DNA from: Halobacillus fulvus
GTDB lineage: Bacteria > Bacillota > Bacilli > Bacillales > Halobacillaceae
Direction of reading: 5' to 3'
Assembly (NCBI GenBank): GCA_004078665.1
Contig: SCFO01000001.1
Span: forward strand, 770,377-834,376
Length of the DNA stretch: 64,000 bases
Of the stretch, positions 36,925 through 44,631 are shown one piece after another. The notes under the pieces are model-generated. The model searched no databases, was not told the DNA's origin, and saw only the letters and a list, made by a program, of their open reading frames with translations. How positions within the stretch are numbered: position 1 is the first letter of the stretch; each line of letters begins with the position of its first letter. Position numbers and translations under genes: made by a program.

Positions 36925-37764
36925 CTACGGGCGTTCGAAGCTGATCAGACCAGTTTTGCCGGACCTTAAGTCCTGTAAAATGACGTCCGATACTTTTTCA
37001 TAATTGATGCGTCCTCCGCTTTCGAGACAACCGCGCTTCTTGCCGATCGTTTCAAATGCGTCCATAATATCCTCGTATTGGGAAAAGCCGTAGCGGTTTT
37101 CCAATTGATTCGGATAATGATTTTGTAAATAATCCAGGACATAGGCGGCGATATCTTCTTTCGGAAGAATCTGATCCTTGATTGTCCCGATTGAAGCGAG
37201 TCTGTACCCGACTTCCTCTTCTTCAAATTTCGGCCAGAGGATCCCCGGTGTATCCAGCAGTTCAAATTCTTTTTTTACTTTGATCCACTGCTGTTTTTTC
37301 GTCACTCCGGGCTTATCACCGGTTTCGGCCATTTTTTTGTTAACAAGCCGGTTGATCAGCGTCGATTTTCCGACGTTCGGAATCCCGATGATCATGGCAC
37401 GCGATGCGCGGGGACGAATGCCCTTCGCTTTTAGCTTTTCCTGTTTAGCGCGCCCTAGTTCCTTGGCGAGCTGGATGACTTTTTGGACATCCTGCTTACG
37501 GTTCGCTTCGACCGCAATGGACTCGATCCCACGGTCTTTGTAATATTGGAGCCATTCATTCGTCACGTTCGGATCCGCCAAGTCTTTCTTCATCAGGACG
37601 ACCATTTTCGGCTTTTCCTGTAAAATATCATGAAGCATCGGATTCTCCGAGGAATAAGGGGCGCGTGCGTCGACAAGTTCGATGACAAAATCGACGAGCT
37701 TCAATTTTTCTGCTACTTCTCTTTTTGCTTTGGCCATGTGGCCGGGATACCATTGGATAGCCAT
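36925..37764 (-). CDS. rbgA: Ribosome biogenesis GTPase RbgA (YlqF)
   Basis: RbgA is a circularly permuted GTPase needed for late 50S assembly. The 279 residues start MAIQWYPGHMAKAKRE; motif order is G4 (residues ~58-61), G1 GIPNVGKST (127-135), G3 DTPGILWPKF, then the ANTAR-like C-domain. The G4 motif reads LMKKD where the family consensus is (N/T)KxD, so the base-reading Asn is replaced by Met (see findings). It ends one base from the sipS reading frame region and shares a unit with signal peptidase. Confidence 0.96.
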   Translation of the reverse strand: MAIQWYPGHMAKAKREVAEKLKLVDFVIELVDARAPYSSENPMLHDILQEKPKMVVLMKKDLADPNVTNEWLQYYKDRGIESIAVEANRKQDVQKVIQLAKELGRAKQEKLKAKGIRPRASRAMIIGIPNVGKSTLINRLVNKKMAETGDKPGVTKKQQWIKVKKEFELLDTPGILWPKFEEEEVGYRLASIGTIKDQILPKEDIAAYVLDYLQNHYPNQLENRYGFSQYEDIMDAFETIGKKRGCLESGGRINYEKVSDVILQDLRSGKTGLISFERP

Positions 37765-37765
37765 C

Positions 37766-38323
37766 TTATCCCTCCTCTGTTATAAGATGAATGCGGTTCA
37801 GAGGCCAGTATGTGAGCACGGCTTCCCCTACGACCTCGTCCATCGGGATAACTCCGAGAATCCGGCTGTCTGTGGAATTGTTACGGTTATCTCCGAGTAC
37901 AAGAAGCGTATCTTGCGGGACCTCACTGTGCCCGCCCGGCAGTTCTTCGATGGTGAAGTCTTCTGTCAGGGTCTGGCCTTCCGATATTTGGCTTTTTCGC
38001 TCTTCTAGAAACGGTTCCTCAACAGATTCACCGTTCACATAGAGCTGATCATCTTCATAAGCGATGTGATCACCAGGCAGTCCGATCACTCGTTTAATGT
38101 AGTCTTCCCGCTGGTTGGCATGGAATACGACGACATCAAAACGGTCAGGCGATCCGACTGTGTAATTGATTTTACTGACGATCACATGCTCACCGTTATG
38201 TAGGTTGGTCAGCATGGAATCTCCTTCGACAACGACAGGAGCAAGGAAAAACACGCGGACGACGATTGCAAGTACGGCCGCAATGAGAAACGCCTTGATC
38301 CAGTCAAACACTTCCTGCTTCAT
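37766..38323 (-). CDS. sipS: Signal peptidase I (SipS/LepB type)
   Basis: The type I signal peptidase cleaves signal peptides at the outer face of the membrane. The 185 residues have one N-terminal membrane helix (about 9-30), catalytic Ser36 in VEGDSM, Lys77 in YIKRVIGLPGD, and the GDNRNNSTDSR box. This is the short P-type form of Bacillota. It sits between rplS and rbgA and precedes rbgA with no gap. Confidence 0.97.
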   Translation of the reverse strand: MKQEVFDWIKAFLIAAVLAIVVRVFFLAPVVVEGDSMLTNLHNGEHVIVSKINYTVGSPDRFDVVVFHANQREDYIKRVIGLPGDHIAYEDDQLYVNGESVEEPFLEERKSQISEGQTLTEDFTIEELPGGHSEVPQDTLLVLGDNRNNSTDSRILGVIPMDEVVGEAVLTYWPLNRIHLITEEG

Positions 38324-38464
38324 TCTTTCACCGCCTCTATTTTCATCACCTTCAGGCTAGTTTACAATAGATACCGCTTCATTTTGATGTAATTATAGTT
38401 ATATACCCATTCTGCCGTTATTTTCACGGATGTCTCCACCCATTTTCAATTAGTGGCTTAGACC

Positions 38465-38635
38465 GTTTCCGTTTCCATAAAAGATTGGGAGGTCCGGGAA
38501 ATGGTCTCGCTTTCCATGGGCGGGCGCTGAGCTTCCTCGTCGTTTTACTCCTGCGGGATCTCAGCCTGCCCTTTCCTCCCCATAGGAGTCTCGGCCATTT
38601 CCCGGACCTCCTATATGGAATAAAATAACGGAAAC
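38465..38635 (+). repeat. Structured intergenic repeat, copy 1
   Basis: A ~171-base element with nested inverted repeats: outer arms GTTTCCGTT / AACGGAAAC (38465-38473, 38627-38635), a perfect 17-bp middle stem (38488-38504 with 38595-38611), and an inner stem GCTGAG / CTCAGC (38526-38531 with 38560-38565). Two internal blocks, 38506-38539 (34 bases) and 38548-38570 (23 bases), are identical to the reverse complement of 58103-58136 and 58072-58094 in copy 2. No reading frame is shared. From memory, GC-rich repeats of this kind are common in Bacillaceae genomes, with no agreed function. Confidence 0.88.
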
Positions 38636-38775
38636 TTCACTTGTTGGACGTATCATGCATGAAAATGGCAAGGACTAAAAGTTAGACTCTTCCTAACAAT
38701 TAACGCTAATATTTCCTATTAAAAGCAGAGACAATAGAATCAATGCTATACGCAAACAAACCCTTTATGATTAGA

Positions 38776-38808
38776 AAAAAGGAGCTTGGCCGAGGCAAGC
38801 TCCTTTTT
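38776..38808 (-). terminator. rplS intrinsic terminator
   Basis: A perfect 13-bp stem AAAAAGGAGCTTG / CAAGCTCCTTTTT with a short loop ends in a T-run on the minus strand, 8 bases after the rplS stop. Confidence 0.92.
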
Positions 38809-38815
38809 CAATGGT

Positions 38816-39160
38816 TTAGATGATTTCTTTAATACGAGCTGCTTTACCGCGAAGATTACGCAGGTAGTAAAGCTTAGCACGACGTACTTTACCACGACGA
38901 GTACGCTCAAGTTTAGCAATACGTGGAGAGTGAACTGGGAATGTACGTTCCACACCTACACCGTAGCTGATTTTACGTACAGTGAATGTTTCACTGATTC
39001 CACCGTTTTGGCGCTTGATCACAACACCTTCGAATACCTGGATACGCTCACGGTTACCTTCGACAACCTTTACGTGTACCTTTACAGTATCACCCGCGCG
39101 GAAGTCAGGTAGATCTGTACGAAGCTGTTCTTTTGTAATGTCATGAATAAGTTGTTGCAT
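38816..39160 (-). CDS. rplS: 50S ribosomal protein L19
   Basis: L19 lies at the 30S-50S interface. The 114 residues include [32 protein letters not shown] and [38 protein letters not shown] precedes the ATG. Its own promoter and a leader of ~90 bases separate it from trmD. Confidence 0.98.
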   Translation of the reverse strand: MQQLIHDITKEQLRTDLPDFRAGDTVKVHVKVVEGNRERIQVFEGVVIKRQNGGISETFTVRKISYGVGVERTFPVHSPRIAKLERTRRGKVRRAKLYYLRNLRGKAARIKEII

Positions 39161-39250
39161 TGACTTTCACTCCTTTTTAACTAATGCTCATGTCTTCTAA
39201 GAGGCAGCGGAACATCGTTTTCCACTTAAACCGTACGTTTAAGCACAAAG
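39161..39250 (-). promoter_or_regulatory. rplS 5' leader, probable L19 autoregulatory leader
   Basis: The leader from the promoter at 39254-39282 to the rplS start holds a hairpin CTTAAAC / GTTTAAG (39225-39231 with 39237-39243), then the GTTCCGCTGCCTCTT segment. Bacillus rplS mRNAs are known to carry an L19 leader motif at this place. Assignment rests on position and partial memory of the motif. Confidence 0.5.
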
Positions 39251-39253
39251 ATT

Positions 39254-39282
39254 AATATACCATAAAACGTTCAAAACCGCAA
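39254..39282 (-). promoter_or_regulatory. rplS promoter (extended -10)
   Basis: TTGCGG (39282-39277) and TATATT (39259-39254) lie 17 bases apart on the minus strand, and TGG directly before the -10 makes it an extended -10 (TGnTATAAT type). It begins seven bases or less from the trmD stop. Confidence 0.55.
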
Positions 39283-39288
39283 CAGACT

Positions 39289-40020
39289 TCAGCTGTTTTT
39301 CCATTCGTCGATCCATTTTTTCTCTTGATCAGACAGATCGCGGTCCTCAAGCAAATCCGGACGACGCTCGAATGTACGCTTTAGGGACTGGTAATGCCGC
39401 CATTCATCAATTTTGGCATGGTTCCCTGACAGCAGCACATCCGGGACTTTCCTGCCGCGGAATTCAGCCGGTCGTGTGTAATGAGGATGCTCGAGCAGAC
39501 CATTTGAGAAGGAATCCTCTGGAGCGGACTGTTCGTTGCCAAGCACTCCCGGTAACAGGCGGACGACAGAATCAATGACGACCATCGATCCGAGCTCGCC
39601 ACCGGTCAACACATAATCTCCAATCGAAATCTCATCGGTGACGAGCTCTTCACGAATCCGCTCATCGTATCCTTCATAATGACCGCAAATGAAAACAAGA
39701 TGCTCTTCCTCTGCAAGCTCTTCTGCTTTTTTCTGTGTATAAGGCTCACCTTGTGGACACATCAGAACGACACGCGGCTTTTTCTCCGCTTTTTCCTCAA
39801 TGGCGTGGACAGCATCGAATATCGGCTGCGGTGAGAGGACAAGGCCTGCCCCTCCTCCATACGGATAATCGTCGACTTTATTGTGCTTATTTTCCGTGTA
39901 GTCACGGAAGTTCACATATTGGTAGCTGAACGCTCCGCGGTCCTGTGCGCGCTTCATAATCGAATGATTCAAAACACCATCAAACATTTCCGGAAACAAG
40001 GTTAAAATGTCGATATGCAT
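39289..40020 (-). CDS. trmD: tRNA (guanine-N1)-methyltransferase TrmD
   Basis: TrmD makes m1G37 in tRNA. The 243 residues start [25 protein letters not shown] and have the SAM-knot motifs [10 protein letters not shown] and [32 protein letters not shown]. Its ATG overlaps the rimM stop by one base (TAATG). Confidence 0.97.
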   Translation of the reverse strand: MHIDILTLFPEMFDGVLNHSIMKRAQDRGAFSYQYVNFRDYTENKHNKVDDYPYGGGAGLVLSPQPIFDAVHAIEEKAEKKPRVVLMCPQGEPYTQKKAEELAEEEHLVFICGHYEGYDERIREELVTDEISIGDYVLTGGELGSMVVIDSVVRLLPGVLGNEQSAPEDSFSNGLLEHPHYTRPAEFRGRKVPDVLLSGNHAKIDEWRHYQSLKRTFERRPDLLEDRDLSDQEKKWIDEWKNS

Positions 40021-40535
40021 TAGTCCAGCAGCCCCTCTAGTGGATCGATGATCACTTTTTTCTCATTTGGATCGACGTGCTTGACGACAGATTCGATGTA
40101 AGGAATCAGCGCGTCTTTCTGGCCTCGGCGTTTGACGACCCAGACGTCGTTTGCACCCGGAGTCAGAATCTCCCGGATCTCTCCAAGCTCTTCTCCAGAT
40201 TGTAAGAATACACGGCAACCGATGATCTCATGGAAATAAAATTCATTCTCCTCAAGCTCTTCATGGTCTTCCTCTGACACCATCAGCGACCCGTTTTTAT
40301 AAGGCTCGACATCGTTGATTGTCGGGTGGTCTTCAAAGCTGAGAAGGTCAAACCCTTTATGAACCCGATGACTTCGAATGACAAGCGGCTTTGGATCTTT
40401 TTGATCATGGGCCCAATACAACAGCTGCCCGGGCTCGAAGCGTTCCACGAAATCTGTGATTCGGCGAACCTTCACTTCTCCCTTAATGCCATGGGTGTTT
40501 ATAATTTTACCGACGTTGAATAATTGCTTATCCAT
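40020..40535 (-). CDS. rimM: 16S rRNA processing protein RimM
   Basis: RimM helps mature the 30S head. The 171 residues have the N-domain [16 protein letters not shown] and the PRC-barrel C-domain ending [28 protein letters not shown]. The ATG at 40535 has GAGGTAA upstream; reading upstream in frame enters ylqD. Between ylqD and trmD as in B. subtilis. Confidence 0.97.
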   Translation of the reverse strand: MDKQLFNVGKIINTHGIKGEVKVRRITDFVERFEPGQLLYWAHDQKDPKPLVIRSHRVHKGFDLLSFEDHPTINDVEPYKNGSLMVSEEDHEELEENEFYFHEIIGCRVFLQSGEELGEIREILTPGANDVWVVKRRGQKDALIPYIESVVKHVDPNEKKVIIDPLEGLLD

Positions 40536-40542
40536 CACTTTA

Positions 40543-40932
40543 TTACCTCGCTCGTATGACTTTTCCGTCCTGAATGACGATTTTCTGGTCGTGAATATCC
40601 TGCCATAGATCCCCTTCCTCGACGGTGATGAGGGCTTCGACTTCATCTGTCTCCAGCTCACTGCCGTCCGGAAGAATATCCAGCTGCTTCAATTGATGCT
40701 CGATCCAGCGAATTCGATCTCTTCGTTGACTGATCTCTTTTGAAAAGCGGCGTTCAACCTCTTGTTTAGACAATTCCGGCTTACGCTCAAGCTTCTTTTG
40801 TTCAAACTGAAGCTGTCTGCATTCCTGATCCAGCTGCCGGCACCTCTGTTCAAAGCGCTGCTTCAGCTCTTTCCGGCTCGCTTCGGTTAAAATCTGTTTG
40901 ACGGGAACCTTTTGGATGATTTGCATAGACAC
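40543..40932 (-). CDS. ylqD: YlqD family coiled-coil protein
   Basis: A 129-residue protein at the ylqD position. It starts MQIIQKVPVKQILTEASRKELKQRFEQR and forms a long charged helix (30-75), then a small C-terminal beta part (DLWQDIHDQKIVIQDGKVIRAR). No catalytic motif is seen, and I know of no function. It starts ~60 bases after khpA, beyond an intrinsic terminator, and is followed closely by rimM. Confidence 0.87.
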   Translation of the reverse strand: MSMQIIQKVPVKQILTEASRKELKQRFEQRCRQLDQECRQLQFEQKKLERKPELSKQEVERRFSKEISQRRDRIRWIEHQLKQLDILPDGSELETDEVEALITVEEGDLWQDIHDQKIVIQDGKVIRAR

Positions 40933-40961
40933 GCCCGCTTTCTTTAACGAAATAAACGTAT

Positions 40962-40994
40962 AAAAAAGGGAAAGGTTGCCCCTCTCCCTTTTTT
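40962..40994 (-). terminator. Terminator or attenuator directly after khpA
   Basis: A stem of ~14 bp (AAAAAAGGGAGAGG type paired with AGG.TTTCCCTTTTTT, one mismatch) is followed on the minus strand by TTTTTT. Its first arm overlaps the khpA stop codon. It divides rpsP-khpA from ylqD-rimM-trmD. Confidence 0.82.
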
Positions 40995-41220
40995 ACATGA
41001 TATCCAGATAGATTCGTTTTTCCGAATCAGAGCCTGCCGCATACACGACAGTTCGAATCGCTTTCGCGATCCGCCCGTTCTTTCCGATCACCTTTCCGAC
41101 ATCATCAGGGTGGACGGTCAGATGATAGACGATTTTACGGTCTTCTTCTTTCATTTCCACCTTGATGTCTTCCGGATGATCAACGAGCGGGGTCACGATT
41201 GTTTCGATTAAGGCTTGCAT
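40993..41220 (-). CDS. khpA: KH-domain RNA-binding protein KhpA (YlqC)
   Basis: KhpA pairs with KhpB in RNA binding and affects cell elongation in some Bacillota. The 75 residues are a single KH domain with the GxxG loop in VIGKNGRIAKAIRTVV. It follows rpsP by 18 bases. Confidence 0.95.
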   Translation of the reverse strand: MQALIETIVTPLVDHPEDIKVEMKEEDRKIVYHLTVHPDDVGKVIGKNGRIAKAIRTVVYAAGSDSEKRIYLDIM

Positions 41221-41238
41221 GATATCACCACTGGTTTA

Positions 41239-41508
41239 TTATTTTTGTTTCTGTTCGTGGAATTGCTTCATGATGCCTTCGTTAGAGAATAGGTTACGTA
41301 CAGTGTCGCTTGGCTTCGCGCCATTGGACATCCAGTTGATCGCTTTTTCAGCATCAAGCTTAACCTCTACAGGGTTAGCCACTGGATTGTACGTTCCGAT
41401 CTGCTCGATGATACGTCCATCACGAGGAGAACGGGAATCTGCTACTACTACACGATAAAATGGGTTACGCTTTGAACCCATGCGTTTAAGACGAATTTTT
41501 ACTGCCAT
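41239..41508 (-). CDS. rpsP: 30S ribosomal protein S16
   Basis: S16 is an early 30S assembly protein. The 89 residues begin [31 protein letters not shown]. The ATG at 41508 has GGAGG upstream; in-frame upstream codons lie in its leader. A sigma-A promoter at 41561-41589 makes it the first gene of a transcript. Confidence 0.98.
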   Translation of the reverse strand: MAVKIRLKRMGSKRNPFYRVVVADSRSPRDGRIIEQIGTYNPVANPVEVKLDAEKAINWMSNGAKPSDTVRNLFSNEGIMKQFHEQKQK

Positions 41509-41547
41509 ATTTAACAACCTCCAAAGTTTCTTTAAAATTATAGGTTT

Positions 41548-41589
41548 CACACAAATTTAGATTTTAGCAGAACTTCATTTGTGTGTAAA
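41548..41589 (-). promoter_or_regulatory. rpsP promoter inside a 9-bp inverted repeat
   Basis: TTTACA (41589-41584) and TAAAAT (41566-41561) are 17 bases apart, each 5/6 of the sigma-A consensus, on the minus strand. The arms CACACAAAT / ATTTGTGTG (41548-41556 and 41577-41585) form a perfect 9-bp inverted repeat with one arm on the -35/spacer edge and the other around the start site. Confidence 0.65.
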
Positions 41590-41600
41590 GGATTTTTACA

Positions 41601-42941
41601 TTACATAAACGGAAATTTCATGCCTTTGCCTTTTTTCCCTTTCGTATTGCTCATCTGTTTCATCATTTTTTTCATTTCTTCAAACTGTTTCAACAGACGG
41701 TTCACCTCTGATACAGAGGTACCGGATCCTTTAGCAATCCGTTTTTTACGGCTGGCATTCATGACGGATGGATCTTGACGCTCCAGCTTCGTCATCGACT
41801 GAATGATCGCTTCGACGTGGACGATCTGTTTGTCGTCGAACGAAACGTTCTTCAAGCCTTTCATTTTGTTGGCACCCGGAATCATGCCGATCAATTCATC
41901 GAGCGGCCCCATATTCTTCACTTGCTCCATCTGATCGAGGAAATCCTCGAACGTAAACGATGCGTTGCGCATCTTCGACTCTAATTCCTTCGCCTGCTTC
42001 TCATCGACCTGTGTCTGGGCTTTTTCGATCAGCGTCAGAACGTCTCCCATACCGAGGATACGGGAAGCCATCCGTTCTGGATGGAACGGCTCGAGCTGAT
42101 CGAGCTTCTCGCCCATACCGGCGAATTTGATCGGTTTTCCTGTGACGGCACGAATCGATAGCGCAGCACCACCACGGGTATCACCATCAAGCTTCGTCAA
42201 TAGAACTCCTGTAATATCAAGCTGTTCATCGAAGCTTTGAGCTACGTTGACGGCATCCTGACCTGTCATCGCATCGACGACAAGGAAAATCTCATCCGGC
42301 TGAACGGTTTCTTTGATGCGCTGCAACTCGCCCATCAAGTCTCCGTCGACGTGAAGACGACCAGCGGTATCGACGATCACATAATCATTGTGCTCTTCCT
42401 TCGCCTTGTCGATCGCATTTTTGGCGATATCGACAGGGTCCGCTTCCGTACCTTCTGCATGCACCGGCATATCCAGCTGTTTTCCTAGGGTTTGAAGCTG
42501 CTGGATCGCTGCTGGACGATAGACGTCGGCTGCAACTAACAGAGGGTTACGGTTGTAGCTTTTGCGCAAAAGGTTGGCAAGCTTCCCTGTTGTGGTCGTT
42601 TTACCGGCACCTTGGAGACCGACCATCATGATCACGGTCGGTGGACGCTTGGCGACGGCAATTTTACTTTCGTCCCCACCCATCAGCTGAGTCAGTTCTT
42701 CTTGAACGACTTTGATGACCTGCTGGCCGGGAGTCAAGCTTTCCATAACCTCCTGGCCGATGGCGCGTTCTTTGATGCGCTTAACAAAGTCTTTGACAAC
42801 TTTAAAGTTAACATCGGCCTCAAGGAGGGCGAGACGGACTTCACGTGTCATCTCTTTTACATCTTGTTCGGTTACCTTCCCTTTGCCTTTGATTTTTTTA
42901 ATCGTTTCCTGCAAACGGTCGGATAATCCTTCAAATGCCAT
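41601..42941 (-). CDS. ffh: Signal recognition particle protein Ffh
   Basis: Ffh is the SRP GTPase that binds signal peptides on ribosomes. The 446 residues show the NG domain with GLQGAGKT at 108-115, DTAGRL and TKLDGDTRGGAA, and the Met-rich M domain (MGPLDELIGMIPGANKMKG, then the RNA-binding SGTSVSEVNRLLKQFEEMKKMMKQM). Follows ylxM by 13 bases. Confidence 0.97.
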   Translation of the reverse strand: MAFEGLSDRLQETIKKIKGKGKVTEQDVKEMTREVRLALLEADVNFKVVKDFVKRIKERAIGQEVMESLTPGQQVIKVVQEELTQLMGGDESKIAVAKRPPTVIMMVGLQGAGKTTTTGKLANLLRKSYNRNPLLVAADVYRPAAIQQLQTLGKQLDMPVHAEGTEADPVDIAKNAIDKAKEEHNDYVIVDTAGRLHVDGDLMGELQRIKETVQPDEIFLVVDAMTGQDAVNVAQSFDEQLDITGVLLTKLDGDTRGGAALSIRAVTGKPIKFAGMGEKLDQLEPFHPERMASRILGMGDVLTLIEKAQTQVDEKQAKELESKMRNASFTFEDFLDQMEQVKNMGPLDELIGMIPGANKMKGLKNVSFDDKQIVHVEAIIQSMTKLERQDPSVMNASRKKRIAKGSGTSVSEVNRLLKQFEEMKKMMKQMSNTKGKKGKGMKFPFM

Positions 42942-42954
42942 CGAAGGAACCCTC

Positions 42955-43284
42955 CTATTCTAATTCTTGTAATTGATTGAGCCAATCATCAAAAGGCTGG
43001 CCAAGCTTCCGTTTCGCAACTTCCGCTTCCATTTCCTTCATCACTTGCTGGCGTTTCTGGAATTTTCCGTATAGGCTGAGCTTGTTTTCATATTCTTCAA
43101 GCATCGCCTCTGTTCGGCGAATGTTATCATAAACAGCTTGACGTGAGACATCAAACGTCTCTGATATTTCACCTAAAGAATAGTCTTCCAAGTAGTACAA
43201 TTCCATATAGTTTCTCTGTTTAGGAGTCAACAGCGATTGATAGAAATCAAACAGATAATTGATCCTAGTCGTTTTTTCAAGCAT
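42955..43284 (-). CDS. ylxM: YlxM family HTH protein (UPF0122)
   Basis: YlxM binds Ffh and affects SRP GTPase activity in some Bacillota. The 109 residues contain a sigma-70 region 4-like helix-turn-helix ([48 protein letters not shown]). It lies between ftsY and ffh as usual. Confidence 0.95.
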   Translation of the reverse strand: MLEKTTRINYLFDFYQSLLTPKQRNYMELYYLEDYSLGEISETFDVSRQAVYDNIRRTEAMLEEYENKLSLYGKFQKRQQVMKEMEAEVAKRKLGQPFDDWLNQLQELE

Positions 43285-43358
43285 GCTGATCGCACTCCTT
43301 GTTAAGTGAAATACCTTTACAAGAGAATACTAACGGAGTCGGGCCTCTCATGTCAAGT

Positions 43359-44615
43359 CTAGGCTTCGTTTTCCTCGTCTTCTTCATATTCGTCGATCAT
43401 ATCAGCAAACAGACCGTAGACGAAGGCGTGCGCATCAAACGTCTCAAGATCGGTCACTTTTTCTCCTAAACCGACGAGCTTAACCGGAATATCGAGTTCA
43501 TTCCGGATTGCTAAGACGATCCCGCCCTTCGCTGTTCCGTCAAGCTTAGAAAGGACGATTCCGGATACATCTGTCGCTTCTGAGAAGGTCTTCGCCTGGC
43601 TCATCGCGTTTTGTCCTGTCGTCGCATCAAGGACGAGCAAGACTTCGTGAGGGGCGCCCGGAACTTCACGTTCAATGACGCGCTTCACTTTGGAAAGCTC
43701 GTTCATCAAATTGACTTTGTTTTGCAGACGGCCGGCCGTATCACAGATAAGAACATCCGCCTGACGCGATTTCGCGGACTGGATTCCGTCGTAAATGACA
43801 GCGGCAGGGTCTGCGCCTTCACTGTGCTTGATGACGTTGACACCGACGCGTTTGCCCCACTCATCCAGCTGATCGATTGCTCCGGCACGGAATGTATCCC
43901 CGGCTGCTAGCGTCACTTTTTTGCCTTCCTTTTTCAGCGTGTGGGCAAGCTTTCCAATCGTCGTCGTTTTACCGACGCCATTGACACCGACGAACAGATA
44001 GATCGTCAGACCGTCCGGATTCTCTGTCAATCCTTCGATATCCCCCGCATCGTCATCACCGTAATAAATTTCGACGAGTTTCTCAGAAATGACTTCTTTC
44101 ACTTTTTGTGTATCTTTGATGTTGCGGCGCTTCACTTCCATCTGAAGCTCATCGATCATTTCCATGACCGTGTTGACACCGACGTCTGCTGAGATGAGGA
44201 CTTCCTCCAGTTCTTCGAAGAAGTCTTCATCGACCGTGCGGTAGCGGGCGACAAGGTCATTGATTTTGCTTGAGAAGGAGTTTCTCGTTTTCGCGAGACC
44301 TTTTCTGAACTTGTCGGCGATCGATTCTTCTTCGACCGATTCAGGCTCAAAATCTTCTCCTTCACCGTCGTCTTCTTCGAGTTCTTCTTCTTCGTACGTC
44401 TCTGTTTCGTCGAAGCTGTCCGCCTCTTCCTCCTGGACTTCTTCGTTCACTTGCTCCTCAGCCGGAGCAACCTCTGTTTCTCCTCCGAGCGGCTGGTCAT
44501 ATTCGGAAGAAGGATCCGCTTCGATTTCTTCCTTTTCTTCTCCCTCCTTCTGCTCCTGAAGGTTCGGGTGAAGATCTTGTGTGAACTTTTCTTTCAGCTT
44601 CTTAAAAAAACTCAT
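43359..44615 (-). CDS. ftsY: SRP receptor GTPase FtsY with enlarged acidic region
   Basis: FtsY docks SRP to the membrane. The NG domain has GVNGVGKT at 210-217, DTAGRLQ and SKLDGTAKGG. Residues ~20-99 are overwhelmingly Glu/Asp, which makes the protein 418 residues against about 330 in B. subtilis. The N-terminus MSFFKKLKEKF is a membrane-binding amphipathic helix type. It starts 16 bases after smc. Confidence 0.96.
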   Translation of the reverse strand: MSFFKKLKEKFTQDLHPNLQEQKEGEEKEEIEADPSSEYDQPLGGETEVAPAEEQVNEEVQEEEADSFDETETYEEEELEEDDGEGEDFEPESVEEESIADKFRKGLAKTRNSFSSKINDLVARYRTVDEDFFEELEEVLISADVGVNTVMEMIDELQMEVKRRNIKDTQKVKEVISEKLVEIYYGDDDAGDIEGLTENPDGLTIYLFVGVNGVGKTTTIGKLAHTLKKEGKKVTLAAGDTFRAGAIDQLDEWGKRVGVNVIKHSEGADPAAVIYDGIQSAKSRQADVLICDTAGRLQNKVNLMNELSKVKRVIEREVPGAPHEVLLVLDATTGQNAMSQAKTFSEATDVSGIVLSKLDGTAKGGIVLAIRNELDIPVKLVGLGEKVTDLETFDAHAFVYGLFADMIDEYEEDEENEA

Positions 44616-44631
44616 CCTGTAAACATCCTTT

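Larger units (their letters stand above)
38324..38815. other. Intergenic region between rplS and sipS
   Basis: This 492-base gap holds the rplS terminator (38776-38808) and copy 1 of a structured repeat (38465-38635). The part near sipS has a perfect -10 (TATAAT, minus strand, near 38395) without a good -35. I see no credible gene. Confidence 0.6.
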
